Origin: Anthonomus grandis grandis
Lineage: Eukaryota > Arthropoda > Insecta > Coleoptera > Curculionidae
Length of the DNA: 64,000 bases
Assembly: GCF_022605725.1 (NCBI RefSeq)
Contig: NC_065557.1
Coordinates: forward strand, 27,903,256 to 27,967,255
Direction of reading: 5' to 3'
Of this stretch, positions 22,314-32,903 are shown piece after piece; position 1 is the first letter of the stretch, and every line of letters starts with the position of its first letter. The notes under the pieces were generated by a model. That model saw only the letters and a program-made list of their open reading frames with translations, was not told where the DNA came from and ran no database searches. Position numbers and translations under genes: made by a program.

Positions 22314-23122
22314 CAGGGTGTTCCGTTGATCATGTTACAAACTTCTAGGGCAGATAGAAAACGTCAAAAGAAAAACAAAAGTTCATATAAACATGGGTCC
22401 GGAAAAGCTTCCCCAGGGAGCTAGAGCTCTTTGAAAATAACCTTTAAAAACTTGTTTTTTTTAATAGCTCCGGAACTACTTTAGCTACCGCAACCAATTT
22501 TGGGAGGTAAATTATTATTGTTAGTACGTTTATTCTTTTGAACCTACTAAATAACAAAAAATATTTACCAGGGGCTTCAGAATCAGGGGGGTATTTGGTA
22601 AATTTAGGCCCATTTCTTTAAGACTTTAATTTCTGCCCGTTTGGGCATTAGATTATGATGTAAATCATGTTAGGGTATGGAACGTTGTTAATGAACAGCT
22701 TCTTCGGCCCTACCACCTGCAAAAGGTGCAATCATTAGAACCCAAGGATTTTATGCCCCGCGTGAATTTTTGCCAGTGGTTTCTTGACCGGTGTAGAGAA
22801 GAACCTCAATTTCCAAAATATGTCCTTTTTACTGACGAGGCTTTATTTACAAAAGAAGGCATTTTTAATTCTAAGAATAATCATGTGTGGAGTGAGGAAA
22901 ACCCTTATGGTATTCATTTTAAGAGCTATCAACATAAGTTTAGATGACCTGCCCCTAAATATACGACAGAACTTATGGCTACAACACGCCAGCTCATTTT
23001 TCACTTATTGTCCGCGAGTTTATAAATGAAAATTTTGGAAGTCGCTGGATTGGCCGCGGAGGCCCTGTCACCTGGCCAGCGCGCTCACCAGATTTGACAC
23101 CCTTATATTTTTTAACACCCTG
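22314..23122 (+). mobile_element. Internally and terminally deleted DD41D-type element
   Basis: The ends are CAGGGTGTTCCG at 22314 and AACACCCTG ending at 23122, each next to TA. Only about nine bases are shared between the two ends. Sequence goes straight from the third catalytic motif of the transposase to the terminal nine bases, so the C-terminal coding part and right inverted repeat are missing. Body 809 bp. Confidence 0.7.
22655..23112 (+). pseudogene. Transposase fragment of the 22.3-kb element
   Basis: The frame 22690-22946 reads NVVNEQLLRPYHLQKVQSLE, then PRVNFCQWFLDRC and YVLFTDEALFTKEGIFN with the first aspartate. The central part holding the second aspartate is largely deleted; only HASSFFTYCPR-like scraps remain. 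It resumes at about 23040 with SRWIGRGGPVTWPARSPDLT, where the aspartate of the usual TPLDF is replaced (TPLYF). It cannot be functional. Confidence 0.7.
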
Positions 23123-26100
23123 TATATAATTTAGATTGTTCCTATATGTGGAAACGAGGTTCAAATAAAAAAAGTAAAACCCTATTTTTAAGTTTAAAAT
23201 GATCTAAGAAAATTTTATATCAATATTGTTCTAGAGTTTTTTTGTTAGTTTGAATAAAAATGAAAAATTACGGGATCTTAAACTATTACAGAATGTCCAA
23301 CAAAAAATAACACTAAAAATACCTATCATTTAAAAGTAAATGATTTAGTTAGTTAGTTATTTCATTGAATCTTTGCCACTTTGATGCCCAGATAAGCTGA
23401 TTGAGTATAAAAATTTAAGAATTTAATTACCTGTCACCAAAGGCTATAAGCAACTATTAGAACTATCAATTATATTTGAGGCTTTAGGTTTATAGTTTGT
23501 TTGGTCAGTTTAAACCTGCTCCCTCTGAAATTTTAACGACGAAGATTCATTTTGATAAAGCCGTATTCTTAAGGTCTTCTACTAAATTACATTTTATCCT
23601 AGTTCTCATGATGTTTTTATTTTATTTATACAAACTTTTTTATGAAAGCTAATATTTAATCTTAGCAAACTTGTCATATTGCAGACAATATTATATTTTC
23701 TTTGTTAGTTTGAAAAACTTTTTATGTTATATCTATAACCTGACTTTTTTGCTTTCTGTCTTTTGGGATAATTGGCAAATACGATATTTCAGTTGCTACC
23801 TTTCATCCGAGTTTCTCTCTTGTTACTTTATTAGTCTTAAATATTTATGTCTCTTTGATTAAGAGACTTAAAATCCTATATATTACGTACACATAAGTAA
23901 TGTACAGGGTGTCTAGAGAAGATTATGAGGGAACATTAGCATGACAGAGAACAGCATGATGGAGAACAGCTGGTATAATCGAGGCTGAGAACTGTTGCAC
24001 TCCCTTAGCTCATTTTTTTCTGAATTGATTTTAAATAATCAATTTTGGCAGAAGGTTCACCTGTTACCTCAGAACCGCGTATAGAGGAAATAATCTACGA
24101 TTTCCTGCAGAGAACGACGTTGGCGATTATAACAGCACATCAGAACTTTTACGCTTGTTAATCTGAAGATTACTTCTAATATGCTGCGAATAATTCTCCG
24201 GTCCAAGTTATCGAGTCTGCATGCCAGAATTGGGAATTGCCAGGCTTGTGAAGCCCTTGGCAAGTAATTTTTTTTCCTTTAGAAAACACAAAGCGTCCCA
24301 CATATGGTTTTATGGGTTGATATCTTCTGTGACGATTCTCAGTAACTAGAACTTTCTACCTCTGCTCGAACTCTAGGATTAGATCAACGCAATTGTGCGA
24401 ATCCTTAGCTACAAAATTTGCCAGAACATACTAAGCTGGAGAAGTAAACGTGTATTGCTGCATTTCATAGGTCAAGCCGTACCTACTCTCAGCCATTAAA
24501 ATGATGGACGGAATGATGAATGAATGAAGTTCAGAGATTTTTCGAATATCAAATCCGGCTCTGGTTGGATTTTCCGCAACCCATCGTCTTCGTGTTTTCT
24601 ATAATAAAGAGCCAGATGGTTAAATTGAATAAGAGAAATGAGAAAATGCGAATTCGACTCTGGTTGACTGAGGTTTTTGTTCATCTACGTAGCTAGTCAC
24701 TGATGTAGCCCCCCCCCCCAATATCGATTCCTAACAGGCAACCAAACTTCAGGTCGCATAGGAAAGTTCTTTTCTTATCACTATTTAAGCCAAAGACTCT
24801 CCTGTGCTTTTATGGATAGCTAGAGACTATTTTGGCCAAATACCGAATAATTCTCTATTTCTATTCATGCGTTCTACCATCCTATCTGCGGGTATAATGC
24901 AGAGTTCTCGTCTTAAGCGCCTTAAAGTTGTTCTGAAACAAGTTGAAAATAAGAATTGTGGATGATTCCACCATTTATTCATTTCCATCATTTATACTGT
25001 TCACCGAAATTTATACAAAATGGTATAATGAACTTTGACAATACGCATTAGTGGCAAGCTAAAACTCCTTATGCCATTATTCAATCGCGACATCAGCAAT
25101 ATATTTCTCTTAACGTAATATGTCATAAATAGTTCAGTAAAACCTACCGGTTTACAGTAAATATTTCTAGCGAGTTGAGTTTGTTAGGCAGTATTGACTT
25201 TAATTAAGTTTTAAACAATAAGAGCAACTCTCTAAATCTGGTAGGTTACAGAATCTCGGTTAAATTAAATAATTGATAAAAAAGAAACCTATCAGGCTTC
25301 AGCAGAATTACAAACTATAAAATATTAAAATTGAATTGTTCATAGACGTTAATAAAAAACGTTAATATAATTTAGATTTGTTAAATATACCATAATATTA
25401 ATATCAAGAGGCGATAAGGTAATATAATCACGATAGGGTAATAACAATAAAGTAATATTTTTATAAAAGGTAAAAACACAAAATTTACAGCATCACAAAT
25501 TCATTTGTGATGATACAGAATCACAAACACATTTGTGATGCTGTAGATTTTGTGTTTTTACCTTATATAAAAGTGTATGACCAGCATCTTTGGAATAATG
25601 GATGAATTTTTCGAGATAAAGTAATATGGTAATAAAGTAATCATGAAAAGCAATAATATAATAATAAAACAATTAAATAACTTACAATATGGCTTTAATA
25701 AACTAGTGGACTTAAGAGTCGAGTTCCTTAATGATAGGACCATCTTTCGAAAACAAGGACCCGTGTTCCTCACGACATAGGGCTTAAGACTTATTCCAGG
25801 ACATGACGTTAAGTTGACGGGGCTAAGAGCAGCGAAATAATTACATGGCAGGTTTCAGGGCTAAACAGTTACCATTGCTGGGTCATGGACAGGCGTTTAG
25901 GTCTCCATTAATAAGGAGCCCTAAGAGGGATTTCTTAATGGAAAGACAAAACACCAAATTAAATATCACAAATGGTAATAAGTATTATCGAAGTTCCGAG
26001 AGGGCATCCAACATTATCAAATAACAAAGACCTGCGCTCAAGCCGCTAGTGTTAACGGAATAGAAAAATAATGAGTATTTAATAGTAAACTAAAAATTTG

Positions 26101-26975
26101 TGAAATTAAGTAAACGTATTATGATGAGACAGGATACGGATCTTAAAAGTTTTCATAGCCAGCTTATTTCTTCTGAACTATTAGAATTTCATATTCATGA
26201 CAAATTTTCTTAAGATGCTCTTTACTCATAAATGGCACGTGTAAGCCAATTTTTAGCAAAAGAGTATCTTTCTTTAGAAACAAATTACTTTCTCCGAATT
26301 AGACCTTTTCCCCAAAATTATCAACATCCACACATAGTTTTTAAGGTATTCACTTATTGAGTTATAATTTTTACATTATTTAGATAACTATGTATTTTGT
26401 TATTAATATATAGATTGATTGTTTGATCATATTATTTTTATATAAGTATCACCTTACTTATATGATTTTTTTGTATTTTATTATCTTTTGTTAACAAAAA
26501 CTTACTGGGCAGTTTTATGATGTCAGCACTTATAGTTGCCTTATTTCGTATTTTCACTATTATTCATTAATTTCGCTCAATAATTATATGTATTCCTTTT
26601 CTCCTAAATTAAACAAAATTCAGATTGCTCGTACTTTGAAATGTTTCTCTGAATATCTATATCTATTAATTGATATTTCAAGTCACTTCTACTCATTGCC
26701 GGTGACCTTATCGGGCAGCTTAGCAGGTTGACGGTTTACGGTTAAGAAGTTAGGTGGATAAGATGGATAGATGGATATACTGTGTTTTCAGTTGACCTTC
26801 TTTTCGCAACAATGTAGATTTGCTAAACCTAATTATGTTTTGATTTTTCTATAAAAATTCATATTTTTCTTATTCTATATTATATTTTTATATTATATAA
26901 GCGGCATAGTTGGCAGCTATATTTGACTCCCAGCGTAAAAAAATTCCAATAGATGGTGCAACTAGATGCTAGATG

Positions 26976-26979
<4 letters not shown>
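23123..26979. other. Unassigned region
   Basis: At 23904 a lone transposon-like end, CAGGGTGTCTAGAGAAG, appears without a matching right end. The stretch 23990-25050 has higher GC than its surroundings and open scraps on the minus strand (for example QPIKPYVGRFVFSK near 24290) that I do not recognise; it may be a decayed element. The rest is AT-rich without visible features, apart from the hairpin listed at 25463. Confidence 0.35.
25463..25568. repeat. Long foldback hairpin, 38-bp arms
   Basis: Arms 25463-25500 and 25531-25568 are complementary with a few mismatches, sharing TTTTGTGTTTTTACC and ATTTGTGATGCTGTA. The 30-base loop itself contains a further ATTTGTGAT/ATCACAAA inverted pair, so the structure looks like a repeatedly duplicated palindrome, typical of foldback elements. 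Confidence 0.75.

Positions 26980-27032
<53 letters not shown>
26980..27032. repeat. (TA)n microsatellite
   Basis: About 25 TA units abut the left end of the next element and obscure it. Open frames here encode only alternating Tyr-Ile and are artefacts. Confidence 0.95.
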
Positions 27033-27034
<2 letters not shown>

Positions 27035-27067
27035 CTGAATGGGCAATCTCTGGAGATACTAGAAGAT

Positions 27068-28471
27068 CTGGAGATACTACACACCAAAATATGGCGATTG
27101 ACCTTAACATCTCTTATACAAATGTTGCAGGTTTACGAGATACAGGGTATTTAAAGTTGGAATTTTAATTTGAAATTTCATAATAATTTTGTAATTTTAA
27201 GTAGTATAGTCTTTAAAATTGGCTACTTTATGTATTTTGATATAAAAATTACGAATTTTGTGGTGAATTTAGCATTCTTTATTCAGTGCGTTACTTACGC
27301 CCTGTTACTTAGCTAAATTACAACATATCTTTTTTTTTGCCTAATCAGTTATAGCTAAACCGACTAGAAAATCTAAAAGGCAGTTCAATTTGGATTAAAA
27401 AAGTTCTATTATTTATTTCATGTAACTCTATCAGTTTTTAAGTTATTTGCATTTTAAACATTCAGCGTAAAAAATCCTAAGCCACTGTTATTACATTGAC
27501 TTTTTTCCAAGTAGGCTTGTGTCAGCACTTATGAGTTTTTCGTGTAAAGAAATTATATGACAATTTTACTGTTACTAAGTAAGAGTATATTATTTGTAGT
27601 AAAAATTCTAAAATAAGAAAATGCCACGTCATAATGAATATTCCAACAGTGAAATGCGTGATATGATTTTCGTTTTTGCTCAGTCAAATTATAGTGGACT
27701 TGGTGTAGCCAGAAGGTATTTAGAATTACTCTAGACTTATGGCCTCAATATGGTCACACATGAATGATATGCTTTACAAAGATACAATTAATTCCATCGA
27801 AGAATTACGACAGAAAATTTAAAAAGCTGCTAATATTATCAAAAATAATCAACAAATGTTAGTTAATATTCAAATATCTTTAAGGCGACGCCTTACAAAG
27901 TGTATTAAAGTAGAAGGTAAGCATTTTGAGCTGAGCATTTACTTTGAAGTTTTCTTTTAATATTGTTACTGATTGTTATTTGTTGTCTTTACTGTTACCC
28001 ACCATAGTAGTAATTTAAAAGAATAAATTCCTATTAAGCCAATGTAATAACGGTGGCTTAAGATTTTTTACACTGAATGTTGCAAAAAAAATGCAAATAA
28101 CTTAAAAACTGATAGAGTTACATAAAATAAACAAGAGTACCTTTTTTATTCAAAATTGAACCGTCTTTTAGATTTTCTAATCGTTTTAGCCATAACTCAT
28201 TAGGCAACAAAGATATGTTGTAATTTATCTAAGTAACAGGGTGTAACTAACGCCCTGTATAAATAATGCTAAATTCACCACAAAATTCGTAATTTTCATG
28301 TCAAAACACATAAAGTCGCCCATTTTCAAGACGATACTGCTTATCATCACAAAATTATTAAGAAATTTAAAATTAAAATTGCAACTTCAAATACCTTGTA
28401 TCTCGTAAACCTGCAACATTTGTATAAGACATGTTAAGCTCAATCGCCACATTTTAGCGTGTATCACCCTG
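27068..28471 (+). mobile_element. Non-autonomous mariner-type element with about 430-bp inverted repeats
   Basis: The left repeat is 27068-27497 and the right 28041-28471, ending CACCCTG next to TA. They match along their length, for example ATTCACCACAAAATTCGTAA and its mirror. The left terminus is altered (CTGGAGATAC where CAGGGTGATAC is expected) beside the (TA)n tract. Between the repeats only about 540 bp remain, holding the two extremities of a transposase gene with the catalytic core deleted. The arrangement is that of a MITE-like derivative. Confidence 0.8.
27621..27950 (+). pseudogene. Transposase gene reduced to its two ends
   Basis: The start at 27621 gives MPRHNEYSNSEMRDMIFVFA, the N-terminal helix of this transposase group (compare the EMTDMHFIYG of the 17.35-kb copy). 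It stops after 37 codons. From about 27785 another frame reads TINSIEELRQKI then NIIKNNQQMLVNIQISLRRR and EGKHFEL, the typical C-terminus. All three catalytic motifs are absent, so the missing part is the whole DDE core. Confidence 0.7.
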
Positions 28472-28608
28472 TATAATAGGAAAAAAACCAAAAATAAAAT
28501 CAGTGAAAGTAAAATCTTATGCAGCATAGCGAAAAATGCAGATTTAAAAGTTTTGCTTTAAATTGGATACACATTTAAAGATAAATTGTCTCCTAAATTT
28601 TCTTTTAG

Positions 28609-28801
28609 ATCAAATGAAGAATGGATCTAGCAAATGCGTCAGTCAGTTTTTGGAGGCCAGCTTCGAAAGCGATTATACCTGTTCGAATTCAGACAACTGC
28701 GCGAATCTGGACGGTGTCTTCACGAAGAGCTGCGAGGAAACTGGACATTTGGCGAATAATAGAATGCTTGATCCAGATGCGATGATTGAATCGCTTGACA
28801 G
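28609..28801 (+). CDS. Internal coding exon of an unrecognised conserved host gene
   Basis: A pyrimidine-rich TTTTCTTTTAG precedes 28609, and the sequence runs open to GACAG at 28801, followed by GTTTTT. GC content and codon choice are clearly higher than in the surrounding DNA. The frame has a two-base start phase and reads QMKNGSSKCVSQFLEASFES, then a Cys/Asp-rich middle (TCSNSDNCANLDG) and ends MLDPDAMIESLDR with two bases of the next codon. The upstream ATG at 28563 lies in intron-like sequence and is not used as the start. I do not recognise the family: it has no membrane segment and looks like part of a cytoplasmic or scaffold protein, with a likely helix starting at DPDAMIESLDR. Neighbouring exons were not found. 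Confidence 0.6.
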
Positions 28802-28913
28802 GTTTTTATTTTTATTAATTTCAGTATGTCTTCATATAATATAGCAGATTTTTTGTTTACGTCATGTTTTTAGTTTAATTTAAGAGCTATTTTCTACAAA
28901 CCAGCTTAAAGTT

Positions 28914-28956
28914 TTTTTTTGTAAATGTTAGATGACATTTTACATTTACAAAAAAA
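28914..28956. repeat. Perfect 15-bp inverted repeat
   Basis: TTTTTTTGTAAATGT at 28914-28928 is mirrored exactly at 28942-28956, in the presumed intron downstream of the exon. Confidence 0.6.
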
Positions 28957-29237
28957 ATTACAATATTATCAATATGATTTATGCCAGTAGTATATGTTTT
29001 AAATATAATGTACAGTCTAACAAAATAAAAGCTTTACTTAAACATTATTTACAAAAATATACATGTCTCGGAGGTAATTAGTAATAATTTTTTTTTTCTT
29101 AGTCAAATTTAATAATTTATTGCCGCTCCATTTACAACGATTCCTTTGTGAGGTTTTTAAATCCTGATATATTTTTTTATAGATTTTAATAATATTAATC
29201 AAGATTCAAATTATGTTTTAAATTGCTTCAGTATAAA

Positions 29238-29239
<2 letters not shown>

Positions 29240-29272
<33 letters not shown>
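29240..29272. repeat. (TA)n microsatellite
   Basis: About 16 TA units immediately precede a DD41D-type element end (CAGTGCTTTTC at 29273), as at 26980. Mariner-group insertion into TA-rich targets explains the association. Confidence 0.9.
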
Positions 29273-29275
<3 letters not shown>

Positions 29276-30345
29276 TGCTTTTCTTTGAAGTCCCCCCCCC
29301 ATTTATTTTTTGAACGGGTCAAAAACAATTTTTGAAACTTGGCATAAGTAAATTGGTCTATAGATACCATTTTTCACTGTAAACTAGGTAGTTGTAAATT
29401 CCAAGATGGCGGCTGGGCGACATCTTGAGAAAAAATTTTAAATAGAAAGGGGGGCCGTGTGGTACCTCATTTTAAATGTCTCAATGAGTACTTTATAACC
29501 CTGAAATATTAGACCCATATCTTAACTCGTTTCAAAATGGCGGCCTAATAAAAAAGTATTTTTTTTTATTTTAACGTTTTACATTTTTATGATTTTTGAA
29601 TAGGTAAAAATCAGTGTACGAAAATAAATGCGTCACTATTTTATTTTGACATAAAAACGACAGTTCTAAATGTCAAAATAACACATAAGCGCCATCTTGA
29701 ATAAATGCATTAAATAGAAATCTTGTGTTACCTCATTTAAAAGGTTTTATTGAGTACTTTTAATATTTATTACATGGACTCGGGGGACTCCGTTTTGACC
29801 TGTCTAAAAGTAACAGCCAAAAAAATACACTGTTGCGATTTTATTAACGTTTTTAATAGAATACAATGAAATACTAATTTACAATTAGAAATAATAAACA
29901 ATTTATCAAAAGAAAAACAATATTTAATTTAAAAGATGCTGGAAATGATTTCCTTGTACCTCTTGACACATAAATAACCTATCTGAAAATTCACGTCGAC
30001 CATTTTCAAATACATCTGCCTCAATATTTTGACAAATGTTAGTGATTCTTTGTCGTAGCTCAAAAATTGAGGCAGGTTCTGTTTCGTATACCTTTTGCTT
30101 TAGGTATCCCCACAAAAAAAAGTCTAGCGGCGTTAAATCTGGTGACCGAGCTGGCCATTCAATAGGACTCCGACGACCTATCCAACGACCAAAATAATTA
30201 TCATTTAAATAATTTCTCACATTCCTGGCAAAATGCGGAGGAGCACCATCTTGTTAAAATGTAATTTCCATGTCAAATTCATGTACATTAGCCTCAACAA
30301 TTTCTGTTAAATGAGGAGTTAAAATACAAACATTGAACAATAGGA
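29273..30345 (-). mobile_element. DD41D-type element, truncated at one end
   Basis: The left end CAGTGCTTTTCTTTGAAGTC at 29273 lies directly after (TA)n. The minus-strand transposase C-terminal half follows at 29924-30330. No matching right end was found up to 31.6 kb, and transposase similarity stops near 30340, so the other half has been lost or replaced. Confidence 0.7.
29924..30330 (-). pseudogene. DD41D-type transposase, C-terminal half
   Basis: Reading the minus strand, EANVHEFDMEITF is followed by a stop and QDGAPPHFARNVRNYLNDN with the second catalytic aspartate, then GRWIGRRSPIEWPARSPDLT and PLDFFLWGYLKQKVYE with the third. I count 41 residues between the two aspartates. The C-terminal tail (ELRQRITNICQNIEADV and the final NHFQHLLN) is complete. 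The stop replaces one residue just before QDG. The first catalytic domain and DNA-binding region are missing. Confidence 0.8.
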
Positions 30346-30436
30346 AATTCACTTACAACTTGTAAGTTTTCCAAGAAATTCCAAGTGAAAACCAAAATCT
30401 ATTGATTCCTCTAACTTTGTTAATAACTGCTGAATT

Positions 30437-30650
30437 AAGCCGACGTCGGTAGCACCGTGGGCAAAGTGTTCACGATGCAATCGTGTGGTCTCGGGTTCGA
30501 ATCCCGACATGGGCATGGTTGTTTGTGTTTGTCTTATAAAAACAAAACACTTGTGGTTCGGAACCCACGTTAAACTGTAGGTCCAAAAACAACAAGATAG
30601 GGCGACCGTCGAAATACGACGCGAGTCCATTGTATTTGAGGAAGAAGAAG
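30437..30650 (+). mobile_element. tRNA-derived SINE with 12-bp target duplication
   Basis: The 214-bp unit is bounded by AACTGCTGAATT on both sides (30425-30436 and 30651-30662). Its head resembles a tRNA: an A-box-like GGTAGCACCGTGG (30448-30460) and a B box GGTTCGAATCC (30494-30504), the internal RNA polymerase III promoter. The body continues with a unique part (CACTTGTGGTTCGGAACCCA, GTCGAAATACGACGCGAG) and ends in GAGGAAGAAGAAG, a simple-repeat tail. Complete ends and an exact duplication indicate fairly recent LINE-mediated insertion. It is a SINE rather than a tRNA gene because the cloverleaf is incomplete and the body continues well past a tRNA length. Confidence 0.88.
30494..30504 (+). 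promoter_or_regulatory. Pol III B box of the SINE
   Basis: GGTTCGAATCC is an exact B-box consensus and also the T-loop of the ancestral tRNA. Confidence 0.85.
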
Positions 30651-31059
30651 AACTGCTGAATTCTGCTAAATTTTACCTAAACTTTATAAAGGACTTTTGT
30701 CCAGTATGGCAACACTGCCGCATCTCCTTGTGAAAAATTGAAATATTAAAGAGTTTTCGCATTTAGTTTTGAAACTGAAACATTGAAAATCACGTCATTT
30801 AGTTTTTTTTGATTTTTTAGGGCAAAATGTGGTTTATCCAAAAAAGTTTTTGTTTTAAAATCTTCTATAGACTGTATCCTTTCTACTAAGCAAAGAATTT
30901 TTGCAAAATCGTTGGGCTTTAAAGTGCTCAAGCACCAATTTATCTAAAAAAAACTTCCAAAAGTATGTAATGATGCTACGTTTAATGTTTTATTAGAAAC
31001 GGAGAATAATCCCTAAGTTGGGATTAGTACAATTTCCAGAAATTGGAATTGATTAGTAC

Positions 31060-31320
31060 GGTCAGTGGCCAAAATACTTCCTATAAATAAATATCATTTT
31101 TATGAAGTATAACTGATACATGAATCATTAGAAGACGCTTTTGAAGTGCAGTTTTATGAGCAGATTCTTGATGCTAACAATAACAAACAATGAGAAATGA
31201 AAATTTTATTCGAAATATTATTTTTTCTGATGAGGCTACCTTTACGTTAAATGGACACGTTAACGAGCAAAATTACATGCCCGTAGTTTGCTATATAAAA
31301 AGTATTCAGAATTTATCCTA
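31060..31320 (+). pseudogene. Mariner-group transposase fragment around the first catalytic aspartate
   Basis: The frame reads YHFYEVxLIHESLEDAF, FYEQILDANNN, then (after a shift) FIRNIIFSDEATFTLNGHVN followed by EQNYMPV. The FSDEATFTLNGHVNRQNY-type block is the first catalytic motif of the same transposase group as the copies elsewhere, but on the plus strand. Nothing of the second or third motifs follows. It is independent of the minus-strand element ending near 30340. Confidence 0.65.
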
Positions 31321-31860
31321 GAACTGTAAAACATTTGTATAAAGGGCGTTTGATTCAAAAAATTAATGTTGACACCCTAGTTTCTACTTGAGGCACTCTG
31401 GAAATGTTTCATAATGAAAAATTACCCGAATTTTAAATGAATTTATTTCTTTTATCGTAAATGTACTATATATGTCATATTCAAAAAAGAATGCTATGAT
31501 TACAGGTATAAATATAAAACACAACTGTATGATTTTATGTAAACAGAAATATATTTGTAATTCATCCGGAAAATAAAAATACAAGATTTAAAGTATTCAG
31601 AAAAATACTAACTCAAAAAAAGATACTATACATGAAAATAGTATACTACTAGTTTAATAAGATTATATTTTTGCTGTATAAAATATAGTTGTCTTAGGTA
31701 TAGTCACAGATTTAAAATAAATTAAAGAGATCATTTAGTGAAAGCCAAATATTTATATTAAAAAACATATCACAGATAAAGTTTTACCATACTAATATTA
31801 CATTATTGACATGATTCTCACTATTAGTGACTACATTACATTACACTACTTGCTATTAAA
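31321..31860. other. AT-rich spacer
   Basis: No recognised feature; the 66-codon minus-strand frame at 31384-31584 is AT-biased and without motif. Confidence 0.4.
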
Positions 31861-31864
31861 ATTG

Positions 31865-32194
31865 AACTTTTGAATTTTTTCGGAAAGATTTTGGATTATA
31901 AATCTTTTTTGTTTTTTAGCATGGGCTGCCTTTGCATCTGTAGCCATATAATGTTTGCCTCTTAAAGAGTTGTAAATAATTAAACAAGTATGTGCATCAG
32001 AGGGCTAATGCTTTGTCTTTCACTGACCCCCAGAAGGTGGACGATTTGCACTAGCCATTGCGAGTAAACTATGTCTTTAGTTACTTCATTAACATTCTCT
32101 TTTATAAACTAAAACGTTCGATCATCATAAAGAGAAACCCAAGAAGTAATATTTGCTCTTTGATTTTTCAAAAGTAACCTTAATTTGCTCATGA
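31865..32194 (-). pseudogene. Decayed coding remnant of unrecognised origin
   Basis: From ATG at 32194 the minus strand reads MSKLRLLLKNQRANITSWVS, LYDDRTF, a stop, then FIKENVNEVTKDIVYSQWLV. In a shifted frame it continues DAHTCLIIYNSLRGKHYMAT and DAKAAHAKKQKRFIIQNL. Long open stretches with balanced residues, ended by single-base shifts, suggest a once-real protein of about 110 residues. I do not recognise the family; gene-duplicate pseudogene or transposon gag-like protein are both possible. Confidence 0.4.
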
Positions 32195-32903
32195 TGGATT
32201 AAAGGTTTTGAATAATTTAAGCGACCACTAAATTACAAAAGCAATAACAGTTTTATTTAATAAAAGTAATAAAATGTTGACTTATTTTTAATACAACTGA
32301 GCAATTTTTAATACAGAGTTAAGCTAACCATATTTTTATTATGTTAAATTGAGTTCTAGTTTTAAAATTGCGTAATATTTTCTCACATACCTATCTATTT
32401 AAAACACTCAAAGTTCCTTAGTCTAAGATGATTTAGAATGGAATTTTCTTAGTGTAGTAAACATTTTGTGTTTTTCTATAGATTCATAAAAATATACTCT
32501 ATCAGTAAACGAGAACAACGCTGTGATTTATAAATAAATGCTACTTTTCTAAATGTATAACTTGGTCCACATTTGAAAAGAATTCTTTATTTCTTTAAAG
32601 GGATCAATTAAGATCATAAATTAACAAAATGTGTTTTTAATAAACGAACAAAAATCTTATTACTACGTTTATTTGTTTTAATCTAACGATAAGGTGTATA
32701 TAAAACACGTAAATATTTCAGGAAAAAGATGTTTCATTTCTTTTCCTTTTTAATAAACCTACTTAATTACCCTTAAACTATTGTGATAAATGCTAACCTC
32801 GATTTTACATTTGTCCTTTACCAAAAAACCGTGTTAAAGACTGCACATTAATAAAAAAAAAGAAAAAAAATGCAACAAATATTTATGCTGCAGCAATTAT
32901 GTA
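32195..32903. other. AT-rich spacer
   Basis: Nothing recognisable. Confidence 0.4.

Noticed and set aside
23902..23925. Lone CAGGGTGTCTAGAG end as a transposon border
   Set aside because: No matching inverted end or transposase was found, so no element can be drawn.
26953..27168. Open frames rich in Tyr-Ile repeats across the (TA)n tract, on both strands
   Set aside because: They are translations of a microsatellite and extend into a transposon inverted repeat.
28563..28608. Start codon upstream of the 28.6-kb exon
   Set aside because: The sequence before 28609 looks like an intron end (TTTTCTTTTAG) and is AT-rich, so the ATG is not the gene start.
30437..30520. A tRNA gene at the head of the SINE
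   Set aside because: The B box is perfect, but no full cloverleaf is visible and the unit continues to a SINE tail with a target duplication.
30349..30630. 93-codon minus-strand frame containing a 'MSGFEPETTRLHRE' segment
   Set aside because: It is the antisense reading of the tRNA-derived SINE, a common false gene in insect annotations.
30746..30931. 61-codon minus-strand frame (starts MSTLKPNDFAKIL)
   Set aside because: Balanced composition drew attention, but I see no homologous motif, splice sites or conserved context.
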